Source of the DNA: Deltaproteobacteria bacterium
GTDB lineage: Bacteria > Desulfobacterota > Syntrophia > Syntrophales > UBA6807
Direction of reading: 5' to 3'
DNA length: 33,128 nucleotides
NCBI GenBank assembly: GCA_011056835.1
Contig: DSDU01000125.1
Span: forward strand, 1-33,128
Positions 15,033-24,436 of the stretch are shown here, piece after piece (the stretch's first letter is position 1; the number at the start of each line of letters is the position of its first letter). A model generated the notes under the pieces. The model worked only from the letters and a program-made list of their open reading frames with translations, was not told where the DNA came from and did not search any database. Position numbers and translations under genes: made by a program.

Positions 15033-16946
15033 TTATTGCCAGACGACAACCCGGTAACATCGAAGACATCGCTGGGCCTCTTTCATTGCATCGGCCGCAG
15101 CAAAAGCACCTTCAACTTCAGAGAAACTCTTAATTCGCTTCTTGCTGTCAAGGAGATCGACTTTCCCCGCCGCTTTCTTTCCGACAAAAGCATCTCCCCG
15201 ATGCTTTCCGACCTCGACCCCTTTAAATGAAATACCTTTTTCCGGTTTAGCATTCTGAAGATAGGCATCGATGCTTTTTGCGACTTCATTTCCGGCATTC
15301 AATGCCTCAATCAGGGTTGCCGGACCGGTTACACAGTCACCCCCGGCGAAGACACCCTCAACAGATGTCTTATACGTTACCGCATCGACCTCTACTGTGC
15401 CCCAAGGTGTAGTTGAAAGCTTCTTCTTGGCCTTCACAACAGGAAGTTCGGGGCTCTGGCCAATCGCGCAGATTACCATATCCGCTTCAATGGTATGTTC
15501 CGATCCTTTGACCGGTACCGGCCGTTTTCTTCCGCTTTCGTCGGGCTTTCCCAGTTTCATTTTAACACAACCAAGACACTCTAACCGCCCTTCCGAAGCG
15601 ACGATTTCCAGAGGAGCAGTAAGATACATTATTTTAACACCTTCGGCCTCAGCTCCCTCGATTTCCTCTTCCCGTGCGGGCATTTCGGCGCGGGATCGAC
15701 GATAAACGATTTCAACATCCTTAAATCCAAGCCTGACGCAGCTTCGGGCACAATCGAGCGCCACGTTACCACCGCCGATGATGAGTACCTTTTTCTTCGG
15801 CTCGATCTTCTTTCCGAGATTGATATCTCTGAGGAATTCCACACCGTCGACAAATCCTTCACATCCGGCATCCTCACCCCTAGCTCCCATGGGATTTCCC
15901 TTGTGGGCGCCGACTGCAAGAAAAACAGCATCATAGCCTTCTTTTTTCAGACGATCTACATCGAGGGTTTCCATTTTCGTATTGAGTTTGAGTTCAACTC
16001 CCATTCTCTTGATCAGATCGATTTCATGGCTGAGGATATCAGCAGGCAACCGATATCCGGGGATACCGACGGCGGCCATGCCACCGGCCTGGGGAAACGT
16101 TTCGAATATCGTCACGCCATATCCCATAACACGAAGGTTATACGCTGCAGCAAGTCCCGCAGGCCCTGATCCGATAACGGCAACATTTTCCTTTTTTGCC
16201 GTCCTGGGGCCGCCCAACGACCCGCCGCCTTCTTGAAGATCAAAATCTGCGGCCGCTCGTTTCAGCAATCTGATCGAAAGGGGTTCATCAATATAGTTCC
16301 TGACACAGGCCTGCTCACAGGGGTGGGTACATACCCGCCCGACAACGCCGGGAAGAATACACTTTTCTCTGATAAGATTGAGCGACTCTGCAAATCTTCT
16401 GTTTTTAATCAGTTCGATATATCCCGGTATATCAAGGCTCGCCGGACATGCCTCTATGCATGGTGCGGTAACGGCTGACCGATAACCCGCAGCATCGATT
16501 TTCCGCCCACCCTTGATCACATCGAGAAAATCCTTCTTGTAATATTTTACGGCATCGGAAACCGGAAAGAGGGCTGACTGTCCGAAGGCACATTTCGCAT
16601 TTGCTGAAACTTCATTGGCAATTCTTTCGATTTCCGCAAGTGCACCTTGATCTCCCAGTCCTTCCGTCATCAGCTCAAACATGTCGATGATCTTATCAAT
16701 ACCAATCATGCAAACGGAGCATTCACCACATGATATTTTTCTCGCTTCTTTCAGATAATTCAGGGTCAGGGAAACAACATCCGCCTTTGGATTCATAACG
16801 ACGAGGCCGTTCCATCCCATCAAGGCATCCGCTTTCCCCGGCAGTTCAGGAAAATTCACGCCGGCCGATTTCAACGCCTTTGACGCCTTACCCTTTCTGT
16901 TATCTATTATCTTCCCGTTCCAACTGCTAAATGCAACTTTATCCAT
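15033..16946 (-). CDS. FAD-dependent NAD(P) oxidoreductase with NuoF-type Fe-S domain fused to a GltD-like module
   Basis: About 637 aa. The N-terminal part resembles the C-terminal [4Fe-4S] domain of NuoF, without its FMN-binding half: ISCGECSVCMIGIDKI (C73, C76, C79) with C119. A GltD/DPD-type Fe-S region follows (APCIEACPASLDIPGYIEL, and GRVCTHPCEQACVRN). Next comes the FAD site VIGSGPAGLAAAYNLRVMG and the NAD(P)-binding repeat LIIGGGNVALDCARSCVRLG, then FAGGDCVTGPATLIEAL near the end. ATG 16946 is preferred to the TTG two codons earlier. It probably couples NAD(P)H with ferredoxin or the NuoG-like partner next to it. The order of genes links it to the 2-oxoacid oxidoreductase; direction of electron flow cannot be read from sequence. 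Confidence 0.85.
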   Translation of the reverse strand: MDKVAFSSWNGKIIDNRKGKASKALKSAGVNFPELPGKADALMGWNGLVVMNPKADVVSLTLNYLKEARKISCGECSVCMIGIDKIIDMFELMTEGLGDQGALAEIERIANEVSANAKCAFGQSALFPVSDAVKYYKKDFLDVIKGGRKIDAAGYRSAVTAPCIEACPASLDIPGYIELIKNRRFAESLNLIREKCILPGVVGRVCTHPCEQACVRNYIDEPLSIRLLKRAAADFDLQEGGGSLGGPRTAKKENVAVIGSGPAGLAAAYNLRVMGYGVTIFETFPQAGGMAAVGIPGYRLPADILSHEIDLIKRMGVELKLNTKMETLDVDRLKKEGYDAVFLAVGAHKGNPMGARGEDAGCEGFVDGVEFLRDINLGKKIEPKKKVLIIGGGNVALDCARSCVRLGFKDVEIVYRRSRAEMPAREEEIEGAEAEGVKIMYLTAPLEIVASEGRLECLGCVKMKLGKPDESGRKRPVPVKGSEHTIEADMVICAIGQSPELPVVKAKKKLSTTPWGTVEVDAVTYKTSVEGVFAGGDCVTGPATLIEALNAGNEVAKSIDAYLQNAKPEKGISFKGVEVGKHRGDAFVGKKAAGKVDLLDSKKRIKSFSEVEGAFAAADAMKEAQRCLRCYRVVVWQ

Positions 16947-16988
16947 TCTCAAGCCACCCTATTCTGTGTATTATGAAGATGTGGAAAT

Positions 16989-17966
16989 TTAATCAAATAA
17001 CCCCCACTCATATTGCAAATCCGACCAGGCATGCAGGCCGTTGATCTTGTCCTGCAACTTGTTGTATTCCTGGTATACCCTGTCTTGAATTATCTCTATC
17101 TGATCCGGCGTCAGATGACGGTATCGGCCTTGAGGCTTCATATAATCTTCAATGGGGCGTAATTGATCGACTTCAACAGTCATTCTGTACTTTCCGTCTT
17201 CCACTTCATACAGAGGGAATATTCCCGTTTCAACAACCAGCCGACCGAGCTTAATGGTCATCTCGGAGGGACTTCTCCAGCCGGTGGGACAGACAGTAAA
17301 GCAGTGAATATATGACGGTCCCTTTACTTTCATGGCTTTTTTCACCTTGTTGATGAAATCCAGGGGATAACTGGGGCATGCCGTCGCCACATAGGACACT
17401 CCGTGGGCGACCATAATCTCCGGCACGTTCTTTTTCCAGGTTTTCTGACCGGAGCTTACCTTTCCTGCCGGTGATGTCGTCGTGGATGCCCCCATAGGGG
17501 TACCGCTTGATCGCTGGATTCCCGTATTCATATAGGCTTCATTATCAAGACAGACGAAAAGCATGTCATGGCCTCGTTCCATGGCACCCGAGAGGGCCTG
17601 CAGACCGATGTCCATCGTGCCGCCGTCTCCCGCGACGCCGACAACCTTCACATCTCGATCCGCTATCTTTCCTTTTCTCCGCAAGGCCTTCAGTCCCGCC
17701 TCGACACCGGATCCCACTGCCGCCGCATTTTCAAAGGCCACATGAATCCACGGCACTTCCCATGCAGTTGATGGATACATACTTGATATGATCTCCATAC
17801 AACCCGTGGCATTCGCGATGACCACATCCGGGCCCAACGCCTTGCACATCAGACGAAGCCCAAGGACTTCTCCACACCCCTGACAAGCCCGATGACCGGA
17901 ACATAAATACTCTTTCTTATCAACTAACCTCGGGGCATATAAATCGAAATTTTCTATAATATTCAT
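16989..17966 (-). CDS. porB: 2-oxoacid:ferredoxin oxidoreductase, beta (TPP) subunit
   Basis: The 325-aa beta subunit binds thiamine diphosphate and carries out decarboxylation of pyruvate or a related 2-oxoacid with CoA and ferredoxin. The TPP site is visible as GVAGDGGTMDIGLQALSGA with the downstream DNEAYMNTGIQ. Cysteine ligands for a cluster appear in HRACQGCGEVLG, with ATGCMEI and later TVCPTGWRSP. These features are typical of pyruvate-type (PorB) rather than 2-oxoglutarate enzymes, but substrate is inferred. Its ATG overlaps the alpha subunit's stop (TAATG). Soluble cytoplasmic enzyme. Confidence 0.9.
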   Translation of the reverse strand: MNIIENFDLYAPRLVDKKEYLCSGHRACQGCGEVLGLRLMCKALGPDVVIANATGCMEIISSMYPSTAWEVPWIHVAFENAAAVGSGVEAGLKALRRKGKIADRDVKVVGVAGDGGTMDIGLQALSGAMERGHDMLFVCLDNEAYMNTGIQRSSGTPMGASTTTSPAGKVSSGQKTWKKNVPEIMVAHGVSYVATACPSYPLDFINKVKKAMKVKGPSYIHCFTVCPTGWRSPSEMTIKLGRLVVETGIFPLYEVEDGKYRMTVEVDQLRPIEDYMKPQGRYRHLTPDQIEIIQDRVYQEYNKLQDKINGLHAWSDLQYEWGLFD

Positions 17967-19141
17967 TATCCCCTCACTCCATAAAATTCGTAGTCTTTAA
18001 TGATTCCTTTTTCACCGGATTTTACGGCATCTTCAACCATTGCAACGAAGTCTGACACGGCCATATCACGCCCACCGAGGCCGATGATCTGATTATAGAT
18101 CAACGGACGTTCTTTTTCACCGTACAGCGCCGCTCTCACCTCGCTTGCAACGGGCCCTCCGGGACCACCAAAGGAAACCGCACGGTCCGTCACGACCAGA
18201 ATCTTGGCCTTTTTCACCGCCTGTTTCAATTCTTCAAAGGGGAACGGTCTCCAGAGTCTCAGCTTAACCAATCCCGCGGATATCCCCTTCTTTCGCAATT
18301 CGTTAATGCCAATCTCCGCCGTCTCGCCCATGGAACCCATGGTCAAAAGAATTACGTCCGCATCATCGGCACAATATGTTTCAACGGGTCGGTAACGACG
18401 TCCGAACATTTTCTCCCATTCATCCCAGATGCCCAAAATAATCTTCTTCGAATTTTTCAGGGCCTCATCTTTTGCCTTCATAACCTCCGGGAAAATATCA
18501 GACATGGCAAAGGTCCCCATTGATACAGGCTTATCGGGATGAAGCGTCGCATAGGGTTTTCTCGGTGGCAGAAATTTATTGACCAGTTTCTGATCGGGGA
18601 ATTCAATCGGTTCAACCATGTGGGTCAACTGGAAACCGTCGATATTTACGCAACAGGGCAGCATCACGTCGGGATGCTCCGCAATTTTAAATGACTGGAT
18701 GGTCAGATCCACCGTTTCCTGGCCATTTTCCGTAAACATGGCGATCCACCCGTTATCTCTCTGAGGCATAATATCAGAATGATCGTTGAGGATATTCAGC
18801 GGTCCCGATACCGCACGATTGGCGATTCCCATAACGACGGGAAGCCTCATGGCCGATACAATGGGAAGAATTTCATGCATGAGCATCAGTCCCTGAGAAC
18901 TGGTGGCCGTATAAACGCGGGCACCCGTTCCCGAAGCACCGGCAACACAGCTGATTGCGGAGTGCTCCGATTCGACCGTTACAAACTCCGCGTCGGTTCT
19001 TCCGTCGGCGACAATCTCCGAAAGATGTTCCGCAATGTGTGACTGGGGAGTGATCGGATAGACAGCCGCCACGTCGATATCACACATCCCGACAGCTTCA
19101 GCCGCCGCGATCGCTACTTCCATACCAACACGTTTAGCCAT
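17966..19141 (-). CDS. porA: 2-oxoacid:ferredoxin oxidoreductase, alpha subunit
   Basis: The 391-aa alpha subunit holds the pyrimidine-binding half of the TPP site and the substrate pocket. Motifs seen: YPITPQSHIAEHLSEIVADG at about 29-48, the conserved SEHSAISCVAGASGTGARVYTATSSQGL region, and the C-terminal domain with SMGETAEIGINELRKKG and VTDRAVSFGGPGGP. It sits 2 bases after porD and overlaps porB, as expected for subunits made in fixed ratio. Pyruvate is the likeliest substrate. Confidence 0.9.
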   Translation of the reverse strand: MAKRVGMEVAIAAAEAVGMCDIDVAAVYPITPQSHIAEHLSEIVADGRTDAEFVTVESEHSAISCVAGASGTGARVYTATSSQGLMLMHEILPIVSAMRLPVVMGIANRAVSGPLNILNDHSDIMPQRDNGWIAMFTENGQETVDLTIQSFKIAEHPDVMLPCCVNIDGFQLTHMVEPIEFPDQKLVNKFLPPRKPYATLHPDKPVSMGTFAMSDIFPEVMKAKDEALKNSKKIILGIWDEWEKMFGRRYRPVETYCADDADVILLTMGSMGETAEIGINELRKKGISAGLVKLRLWRPFPFEELKQAVKKAKILVVTDRAVSFGGPGGPVASEVRAALYGEKERPLIYNQIIGLGGRDMAVSDFVAMVEDAVKSGEKGIIKDYEFYGVRG

Positions 19142-19143
19142 TC

Positions 19144-19434
19144 TTAACCCTCCTCAATCATCGTTATGGCACCGGGCCAGCATTCGTGAGCGCAGATTCC
19201 GCACCCTTTGCAGTAATCCAAATCCGCCCTGAATGTTCCGTCTTCCTGTTGTGTGACACATCCTTCCGGACAGAATATGTAACAGATACCGCATTTTATA
19301 CATTTCGAATCGTCCCATATCGGACGTTGCGCCTTCCAGCTTCCTGTGTGATATTCTCGTGCATTCGCCGGCGCAAACACAATGCAACCGGGATTTACTT
19401 CATGCCACGCTTCAGGCCATTTTTTCTTCTTCAT
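19144..19434 (-). CDS. porD: 2-oxoacid:ferredoxin oxidoreductase, delta (ferredoxin-like) subunit
   Basis: A 96-aa 2x[4Fe-4S] ferredoxin-type subunit that moves electrons from the TPP site to free ferredoxin. The two cluster motifs are CIKCGICYIFCPEGC and CKGCGICAHECWPGAI. The N-terminal WPEAWHEVNPGCIVFAPANA is the usual PorD leader region. GAGG precedes ATG 19434. It lies 19 bases after porG and 2 bases before porA. Confidence 0.92.
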   Translation of the reverse strand: MKKKKWPEAWHEVNPGCIVFAPANAREYHTGSWKAQRPIWDDSKCIKCGICYIFCPEGCVTQQEDGTFRADLDYCKGCGICAHECWPGAITMIEEG

Positions 19435-19453
19435 AGGACAACCTCAAAGTTAT

Positions 19454-20008
19454 TTAAGCTGCTGTAGATAGATTTAACTCGTCATGCGCCCGTTTGAGCG
19501 CTTTCATGTTCCTCGGAGCCAACCTTCCGAATCTCTCTTTCAGTGGAGCGTTCAACGATTCGACTTTCACAGGGTTTACCGCCTTTATGACGGCCCCGAG
19601 CATCGTCGTGTTCGTAATGGGAACGCCCAGCTCTTCTCGTGCAATATGGGTGGCATCAACCGTAGCAATCGTCCCTTTGAATTTTGTTCTCTCTCTCACA
19701 TCTTCAGGGGACAGCACGGTGTTGACAATCAGGGTACCGCCCTCTTTAAGACCTTCGGTGACATTTACCAGGGCTACAAGACTCGGATCAAGAACGACAA
19801 CGACATCCGGCTTGTAAATACCGGATCGTACTTTTATCTGCTTATCATCAACTCTGTTGAATGCCGCAACGGGGGCGCCCCGTCTCTCGGGACCGAAACT
19901 GGGGAAACCCTGGGCATACTTACCTTCTTCAATAGCGGCAAGCGCCAGCATCTCAACGGATGTAACGGCACCCTGACCACCTCTTCCATGCCAACGTATC
20001 TCAATCAT
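19454..20008 (-). CDS. porG: 2-oxoacid:ferredoxin oxidoreductase, gamma subunit
   Basis: The 184-aa gamma subunit forms the CoA-binding/structural domain of the enzyme. The family opening is textbook: MIEIRWHGRGGQGAVTSVEM, followed by AAIEEGKYAQGFPSFGPERR and later NTTMLGAVIKA. It is the first gene of the block porG-porD-porA-porB. A GGGAGA precedes the ATG, and a promoter with TTGACA lies about 60 bases upstream. Confidence 0.93.
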   Translation of the reverse strand: MIEIRWHGRGGQGAVTSVEMLALAAIEEGKYAQGFPSFGPERRGAPVAAFNRVDDKQIKVRSGIYKPDVVVVLDPSLVALVNVTEGLKEGGTLIVNTVLSPEDVRERTKFKGTIATVDATHIAREELGVPITNTTMLGAVIKAVNPVKVESLNAPLKERFGRLAPRNMKALKRAHDELNLSTAA

Positions 20009-20065
20009 CAGGCGATTCTCCCTTTATATCATTTATTTACGCTGGAATTGCACCGTAAAGTTAGG

Positions 20066-20094
20066 TTAGTAATACATTTAATTTCCAGTGTCAA
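20066..20094 (-). promoter_or_regulatory. probable sigma-70-type promoter of the por block
   Basis: On the minus strand a perfect -35 TTGACA (20089-20094) is separated by 17 bases from TACTAA (20066-20071). The predicted start is about 50 bases before porG. The -10 is a modest match, so the call rests on the -35, the spacing and the location in the only sizeable gap between fumarase and por genes. Confidence 0.5.
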
Positions 20095-20118
20095 TAAATT
20101 ATTTCTGAAAATATGCGG

Positions 20119-20169
20119 TTATTTCAGCTTTCCGCAACGATCGCAATCAATAATATCAGACTTTTTCAT
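20119..20169 (-). CDS. possible 16-aa peptide gene with a CxxC motif
   Basis: ATG 20169 follows GGAGAG by 7 bases and encodes MKKSDIIDCDRCGKLK before TAA at 20119. It begins 14 bases after the fumarase beta stop, on the same strand, so it could be co-translated. The CDRC motif suggests metal or cluster binding. It may equally be the surviving 5' end of a lost zinc-ribbon gene or chance. No homologue is known to me. Confidence 0.3.
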   Translation of the reverse strand: MKKSDIIDCDRCGKLK

Positions 20170-20183
20170 GACTGCTCTCCATA

Positions 20184-20738
20184 TCACCGACGATACCTGG
20201 CGGCTGCATCTTCATAGAGATCCCCGCCCCGGACATCATTGACGACCACCAATGGAAATTTCACAACTTCCAGGTGCATCATTGCCTCCGGACCGAGATC
20301 CGCATAGGCGACCACTTCAGCTTTTCGCACACATCCCGCCAGCAGTGCTGCAACACCCCCCATAGCACCGAAATAAATGGCTTTATAGCGTTTCATGCTA
20401 TCCCTGACTTCTGCCGACCGCTTACCCTTACCGATCATGCCTCTCAGACCACGCTCGATGAGCATCGGCGTATATCGATCCATGCGACTGCTCGTTGTCG
20501 GACCGATCGAACCAATGACCTGTCCGGGCCGGGCCGGGGTGGGAGCTGCATAGAATAATGTTGCTCCCGCAAGGGTGACCGGCAGTGGGTCACCTGCAAG
20601 GACGGCGTCACTTAATCTCCGATGTGCAGTATCTCGTCCCGTTATCACATCCCCGGTCAGGAGGACTATATCACCAACGGTGAGAGCTTCGCATATTTCA
20701 TCAGTGAGGGGTGTATGAATATTAATAGGTTTGTTCAT
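20184..20738 (-). CDS. class I fumarate hydratase, beta subunit
   Basis: This is the C-terminal-domain subunit of the Fe-S fumarase / L(+)-tartrate dehydratase family, which interconverts fumarate and malate. The 184 aa show DIVLLTGDVITGRDTAHRRL, GPTTSSRMDRYTPMLIE, the GMIGKG motif and PEAMMHLEVVKFPLVVVND. In E. coli FumA this domain is fused to the alpha part; in archaea and many anaerobes, as here, they are separate. It lies 24 bases after the alpha gene. Tartrate dehydratase is a less likely alternative, given the central-metabolism neighbours. Confidence 0.88.
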   Translation of the reverse strand: MNKPINIHTPLTDEICEALTVGDIVLLTGDVITGRDTAHRRLSDAVLAGDPLPVTLAGATLFYAAPTPARPGQVIGSIGPTTSSRMDRYTPMLIERGLRGMIGKGKRSAEVRDSMKRYKAIYFGAMGGVAALLAGCVRKAEVVAYADLGPEAMMHLEVVKFPLVVVNDVRGGDLYEDAAARYRR

Positions 20739-20762
20739 TGCATTATTTCGATCCCGCAGTCC

Positions 20763-21614
20763 TTAAATCACCGCTTCCTTATGCCGTGTCGCATGACATT
20801 GTATGTTGATCGCTACGGGGAGACTCGCTATATGACAGGGCATCATTTCGATATGCACCGCCAATGCGGTAATGAATCCCCCATATCCGTGCGGTCCGAT
20901 ACCGAGCTTATTGATTTCCCCAAGGATTTCTCTTTCAAGCCGCTGCAGACGGGGATCGTTACGATGGGATTCTCCCAACGGCCTCAGGAGCGCTTTCTTT
21001 GCCAGAATAGCGGATTGCTCCATCGATCCACCGATGCCGACACCCACGATCACGGGAGGGCAGGGGTTCGGACCCGCATCGGCAACGCTTTCCACAACGG
21101 CCGCCCGTACGCCCTCGGTACCCGCAGCCGGCAGGAGCATGAAACACCTGCTCATGTTTTCGCTTCCCCCGCCTTTCGGCATGGCAACGATTTTAATTTT
21201 ATCTCCTCTAACAATTTCAGAATGAATGATTGCGGGGGTGTTATCACCCGTGTTCCGACGCGAAAGGGGATCACAGACGGATTTTCTGAAGTACCCGTCC
21301 CGGTATGCCTGACGAACGCCTTTCTGGATTGCATCCGTGAAATTTCCGCCGATAATACGAACATCCTGCCCCATTTCAACAAAAAGGACCGCCAGACCCG
21401 TATCCTGACAGAGCGGTACTGACATTTCACGGGCAATTCGGGCATTTTCTTGTATTTTCTCAAGTCCATAACGTCCGATTTCCGACGCTTCACGGGAAAC
21501 CGCGGCGTTGAGACAGCGCAACACATCATCCCCTAACTCGGTATTCGCCTCGAGAAAAAGCCGTCGCACCGTTTCAATTATGGCTTTACAAGAGATTTCC
21601 CTCACCGAGCACAT
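20763..21614 (-). CDS. class I fumarate hydratase, alpha subunit
   Basis: The 283-aa alpha subunit carries the oxygen-sensitive [4Fe-4S] cluster that acts as Lewis acid. The three expected ligand cysteines are in SVPLCQDTGLAVLFVEMG, ADAGPNPCPPVIVGVGIGG and INIQCHATRH near the C-terminus. GGSENMSRCFML and the PHGYGG motif are also typical. It follows recR by 12 bases on the same strand, so it may be transcribed from the dnaX-recR operon. Confidence 0.9.
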   Translation of the reverse strand: MCSVREISCKAIIETVRRLFLEANTELGDDVLRCLNAAVSREASEIGRYGLEKIQENARIAREMSVPLCQDTGLAVLFVEMGQDVRIIGGNFTDAIQKGVRQAYRDGYFRKSVCDPLSRRNTGDNTPAIIHSEIVRGDKIKIVAMPKGGGSENMSRCFMLLPAAGTEGVRAAVVESVADAGPNPCPPVIVGVGIGGSMEQSAILAKKALLRPLGESHRNDPRLQRLEREILGEINKLGIGPHGYGGFITALAVHIEMMPCHIASLPVAINIQCHATRHKEAVI

Positions 21615-21626
21615 AGATGTTATATC

Positions 21627-22226
21627 CTAAAAATCACGACGAAATTCCATGGCCTTTGCCATGGTCATCTTGTCCGTATATTTCAGATCACCCCCGACGG
21701 GAATACCGAGGGCAATTCTCGACACCTTTACCGGTTTATCCTTGAGCAGTCTGGCGATCAGCAGTGCCGTCGACTCACCCTGCACGCTCGGGTTCGTTGC
21801 GATAATGACTTCGCTCACACCTTCCCGTGATATTCTATCGAGCAATTCCTGAAGTCTCAGACTATCCGGCCCGATGCCATCAATGGGAGAAAGGGTTCCA
21901 TGAAGGACATGATAGGTCCCGGTGAAACTGCCGCTCTCTTCGATCGACACCAGCGAATCCGGATCGGAAACAACACAAACAAGCTCCCGATCCCGGGTCG
22001 TGTCTCTGCAGATTTCACACAAATCACCGTCCGTCAGATTAAAACAGAGGGAACAGAGGCGTATCTTCTGTTTGACCTCAAGGATGCTGTCGGCAAGTCG
22101 TTTTGCATCATCCTCAGATGTGGTCAGGATGTGGATGGCCAATCGCGTTGCCGTTTTCTCCCCGATACCGGGGAATCTGCTCAACTCTTGAATCAACCGC
22201 CGTATCGGCGGCGCATAACCTGTCAT
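21627..22226 (-). CDS. recR: recombination mediator RecR
   Basis: RecR works with RecO (and RecF) to load RecA at gaps. The 199 aa carry a helix-hairpin-helix near the N-terminus ([17 protein letters not shown]), a C4 zinc motif [16 protein letters not shown], and a Toprim domain from about residue 80 ([18 protein letters not shown] to [20 protein letters not shown]). The C-terminal [22 protein letters not shown] is a family signature. It follows ybaB by 13 bases in the conserved dnaX-ybaB-recR order. Confidence 0.96.
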   Translation of the reverse strand: MTGYAPPIRRLIQELSRFPGIGEKTATRLAIHILTTSEDDAKRLADSILEVKQKIRLCSLCFNLTDGDLCEICRDTTRDRELVCVVSDPDSLVSIEESGSFTGTYHVLHGTLSPIDGIGPDSLRLQELLDRISREGVSEVIIATNPSVQGESTALLIARLLKDKPVKVSRIALGIPVGGDLKYTDKMTMAKAMEFRRDF

Positions 22227-22239
22227 CGCACAAGAGTCC

Positions 22240-22557
22240 TTATGTTAATCCGGGAATATTCATGTTGAGACCGCCGGTGATTTTCGACATTTCAGATGCC
22301 GACATCTCCTGGGCTTTACGAATCCCCTCGTTTACTGCTGCGACAATCAGGTCCTGAAGCATTTCTATATCTTCCGGATCAACGACTTCTTTCTCGATTT
22401 TCAGCGACACGACCTCAAATTTTCCATTAACGACAGCGGTCACCATTCCACCACCTGCCGTGGCATCCACTGTTTTGGTCGCCAGTTCCTCCTGGACTCG
22501 CATCATCTGTTCCTGCATTTTCTGGGCCTGCTTCATAAGTTTCTGAAAATTGGCCAC
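22240..22557 (-). CDS. ybaB: nucleoid-associated protein YbaB/EbfC
   Basis: A small DNA-binding nucleoid protein of 105 aa. GTG 22557 is chosen because GAGGAGG stands 8 bases before it and the family N-terminus ([17 protein letters not shown]) begins there; an ATG 17 codons upstream would overlap dnaX. The middle shows [20 protein letters not shown] and the end [12 protein letters not shown], both typical. Confidence 0.93.
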   Translation of the reverse strand: MANFQKLMKQAQKMQEQMMRVQEELATKTVDATAGGGMVTAVVNGKFEVVSLKIEKEVVDPEDIEMLQDLIVAAVNEGIRKAQEMSASEMSKITGGLNMNIPGLT

Positions 22558-22604
22558 GTTCCCTACCTCCTCACCGTTACTAACCCGCTCAACAGGGAAA
22601 CCGG

Positions 22605-24257
22605 TCACCGGTCCTTATCGCGGGTAATCACTTCGCATAACTCGGCACCTTCAAACACATCCATAACCTTCTGGACCAAAGGATGATTCAGGGCTTCGTT
22701 TTTAACATCGTTCGTTCCTTTGGCTTGCGGAATGCCATTCGGTGAAACCGCATCATCATTGACCGAGTTACGCGGTAATACTTCTATGGTAATTGATACT
22801 TCATCATTAAAATATTCTTTCGACAGCTCGGTCAGACGTGCCAACCGGCTGTTTTCCGTAATGTCATCAAAAAAAATATACCCCTCGGGAAATCCAACCC
22901 TCAAACATTTGCTGTCGAATGAGAGGAAGGTTCCCGATCTGATTTTTGAGTGGAGTATGGGATCTTTCTTTTTGATAAAAATTCTATAATTGTCCCAGAG
23001 GTTCGGATCTCCATCGATCGATCCCTCAGGTCCGGACTCGTAGGTTTTATGAACGGGTTCCGGCAGAATGTGGTTCGGCGGCGTGCTCCGTCGCTCCGGC
23101 GTCAGACCCGATAGAAGTCTTTTTTCAAGGTGTTCTATTTTCGAAATAATTTCATCAAGGGGAACGATAGGCTCGAGGTACGCCATCTTCACGGCCATGC
23201 ATTCAAGCGTCAAACGGGGGTCGAGACTTCGCTTTACATTCTCTTCCTCAGTCATGAGAATGTCAAGGAGGCGCTGATGAGTTTCTCGCGTTGCTTTAGC
23301 TGCCTGACCTTTTAATCGATCAATTTCATCACCGGGCAAATCTTCGAGAAAACTTCCTCCATCGGTGATTTTAATGAGGAGCAGGTTTCTAAAGTGATGA
23401 AGGAGTATCTGAAAAAACTGCTTCATGTCCACGCCGGAATAATAGCCCTCATCAATCACCTTGAGACAACGACCGGCATCTCTTTCGAGGATAGCGTCGG
23501 AAATATCAAAGAGGAAGCGCCGGTCTTTCAGCCCGAGCAGTTCTTCAATATCATCATCTTTAATATCCGTTCCACCATATGATATCACCTGATCAAAAAC
23601 ACTCTGGGCATCCCTGATACTGCCTTCCCCACTCTGGGCAATCCACAGCAACCCCTTATCGCTGATCGTGATTCCATCCGATGCGGCAATCTTCCCGAGG
23701 TTCTCGGCAATCTGCCTGATTGAAACCCGCTTGAAATCAAAGTGTTGGCATCGTGAGAGAATCGTTGCAGGCACTTTGTAAATTTCCGTTGTGGCGAACA
23801 TAAAAATGACGTGTGGCGGAGGCTCTTCCAACGTTTTGAGAAGCGCATTGAAGGCCTCTTTCGTCAGCATGTGGACTTCATCGATAATGTATATTTTATA
23901 ACGGGATGTTATCGGAGAGAATTTGATATTTTCTCTCAACTCTCGTATCTCATCAATCCCCCGGTTGGAGGCGCCGTCGATTTCTCGAACATCCAACGAT
24001 ACGCCCTCGGTAATTTCCCTGCAATTGCTGCAGACATTGCAGGGGATCTCCCCCGGCCCCTCCTTACAGTTAATCGCTTTCGAAAGGATTCGGGCAACGG
24101 ACGTTTTTCCGACACCACGAGGACCGCTGAATATGAAAGCGTGGGCAATTCGATTATACTTAATGGCATTTTTGAGGGTTCTCACGACATGATCCTGTCC
24201 CACCACATCTTCGAAAATCTGTGGCCGCCATTTTCGGGCTAGAACAAGATATTCCAT
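22605..24257 (-). CDS. dnaX: DNA polymerase III subunits gamma/tau
   Basis: The clamp-loader ATPase subunit of the replicative polymerase (550 aa, cytoplasmic). AAA+ features: Walker A GPRGVGKT (45-52), zinc ligands C64, C73, C76, C79, Walker B IIDEVH (124-129), [22 protein letters not shown], and sensor 1 [19 protein letters not shown]. Domain III follows to about residue 360. The C-terminal part is less conserved and includes an OB/tau-like region (about 415-500). No programmed frameshift that would give a short gamma form is convincing. It heads the dnaX-ybaB-recR group and follows the SRP RNA gene. Confidence 0.95.
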   Translation of the reverse strand: MEYLVLARKWRPQIFEDVVGQDHVVRTLKNAIKYNRIAHAFIFSGPRGVGKTSVARILSKAINCKEGPGEIPCNVCSNCREITEGVSLDVREIDGASNRGIDEIRELRENIKFSPITSRYKIYIIDEVHMLTKEAFNALLKTLEEPPPHVIFMFATTEIYKVPATILSRCQHFDFKRVSIRQIAENLGKIAASDGITISDKGLLWIAQSGEGSIRDAQSVFDQVISYGGTDIKDDDIEELLGLKDRRFLFDISDAILERDAGRCLKVIDEGYYSGVDMKQFFQILLHHFRNLLLIKITDGGSFLEDLPGDEIDRLKGQAAKATRETHQRLLDILMTEEENVKRSLDPRLTLECMAVKMAYLEPIVPLDEIISKIEHLEKRLLSGLTPERRSTPPNHILPEPVHKTYESGPEGSIDGDPNLWDNYRIFIKKKDPILHSKIRSGTFLSFDSKCLRVGFPEGYIFFDDITENSRLARLTELSKEYFNDEVSITIEVLPRNSVNDDAVSPNGIPQAKGTNDVKNEALNHPLVQKVMDVFEGAELCEVITRDKDR

Positions 24258-24315
24258 TCAAGACTCCCGGGGATACCATGTGATCATCGCGAACAGAAAT
24301 GCACGATGAATAAAG

Positions 24316-24415
24316 ATAGCCAGGTTTCCCCGCAGCACACAGAGGTCATTGCTGCCGCTGCTTCCTTCCGGACCTGACGGGGTTCACAACCCTCTGTTGC
24401 ACGGGACCCGGCTAT
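24316..24415 (-). ncRNA. ffs: signal recognition particle RNA (4.5S type)
   Basis: About 100 nt whose ends pair (ATAGCCGGGT / ACCTGGCTAT). The Ffh-binding apical part is unmistakable on the minus strand: GTCAGGTCCGGAAGGAAGCA followed by GCGGCA, with internal loops and GGAAG tetraloop. It has no Alu domain, as in Gram-negative bacteria. Position between tRNA-Ser and dnaX is a common arrangement. Confidence 0.93.
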
Positions 24416-24436
24416 CAATTCGAACTTGAGAATATA

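Noticed and set aside
19484-20242. A 252-codon + frame opposite porG and the fumarase beta end
   Set aside because: It is antisense to two well-supported genes and has no recognisable domain.
20622-21422. A long open frame on the + strand opposite the fumarase alpha gene
   Set aside because: It is antisense to a clear enzyme gene, with arginine- and histidine-rich composition typical of a shadow frame.
22960-22990. A programmed -1 frameshift in dnaX at the AAAAAGAAAG stretch near codon 429
   Set aside because: It is not a true X-XXY-YYZ heptamer in frame, no stop follows soon in the -1 frame, and no stimulatory hairpin stands out.
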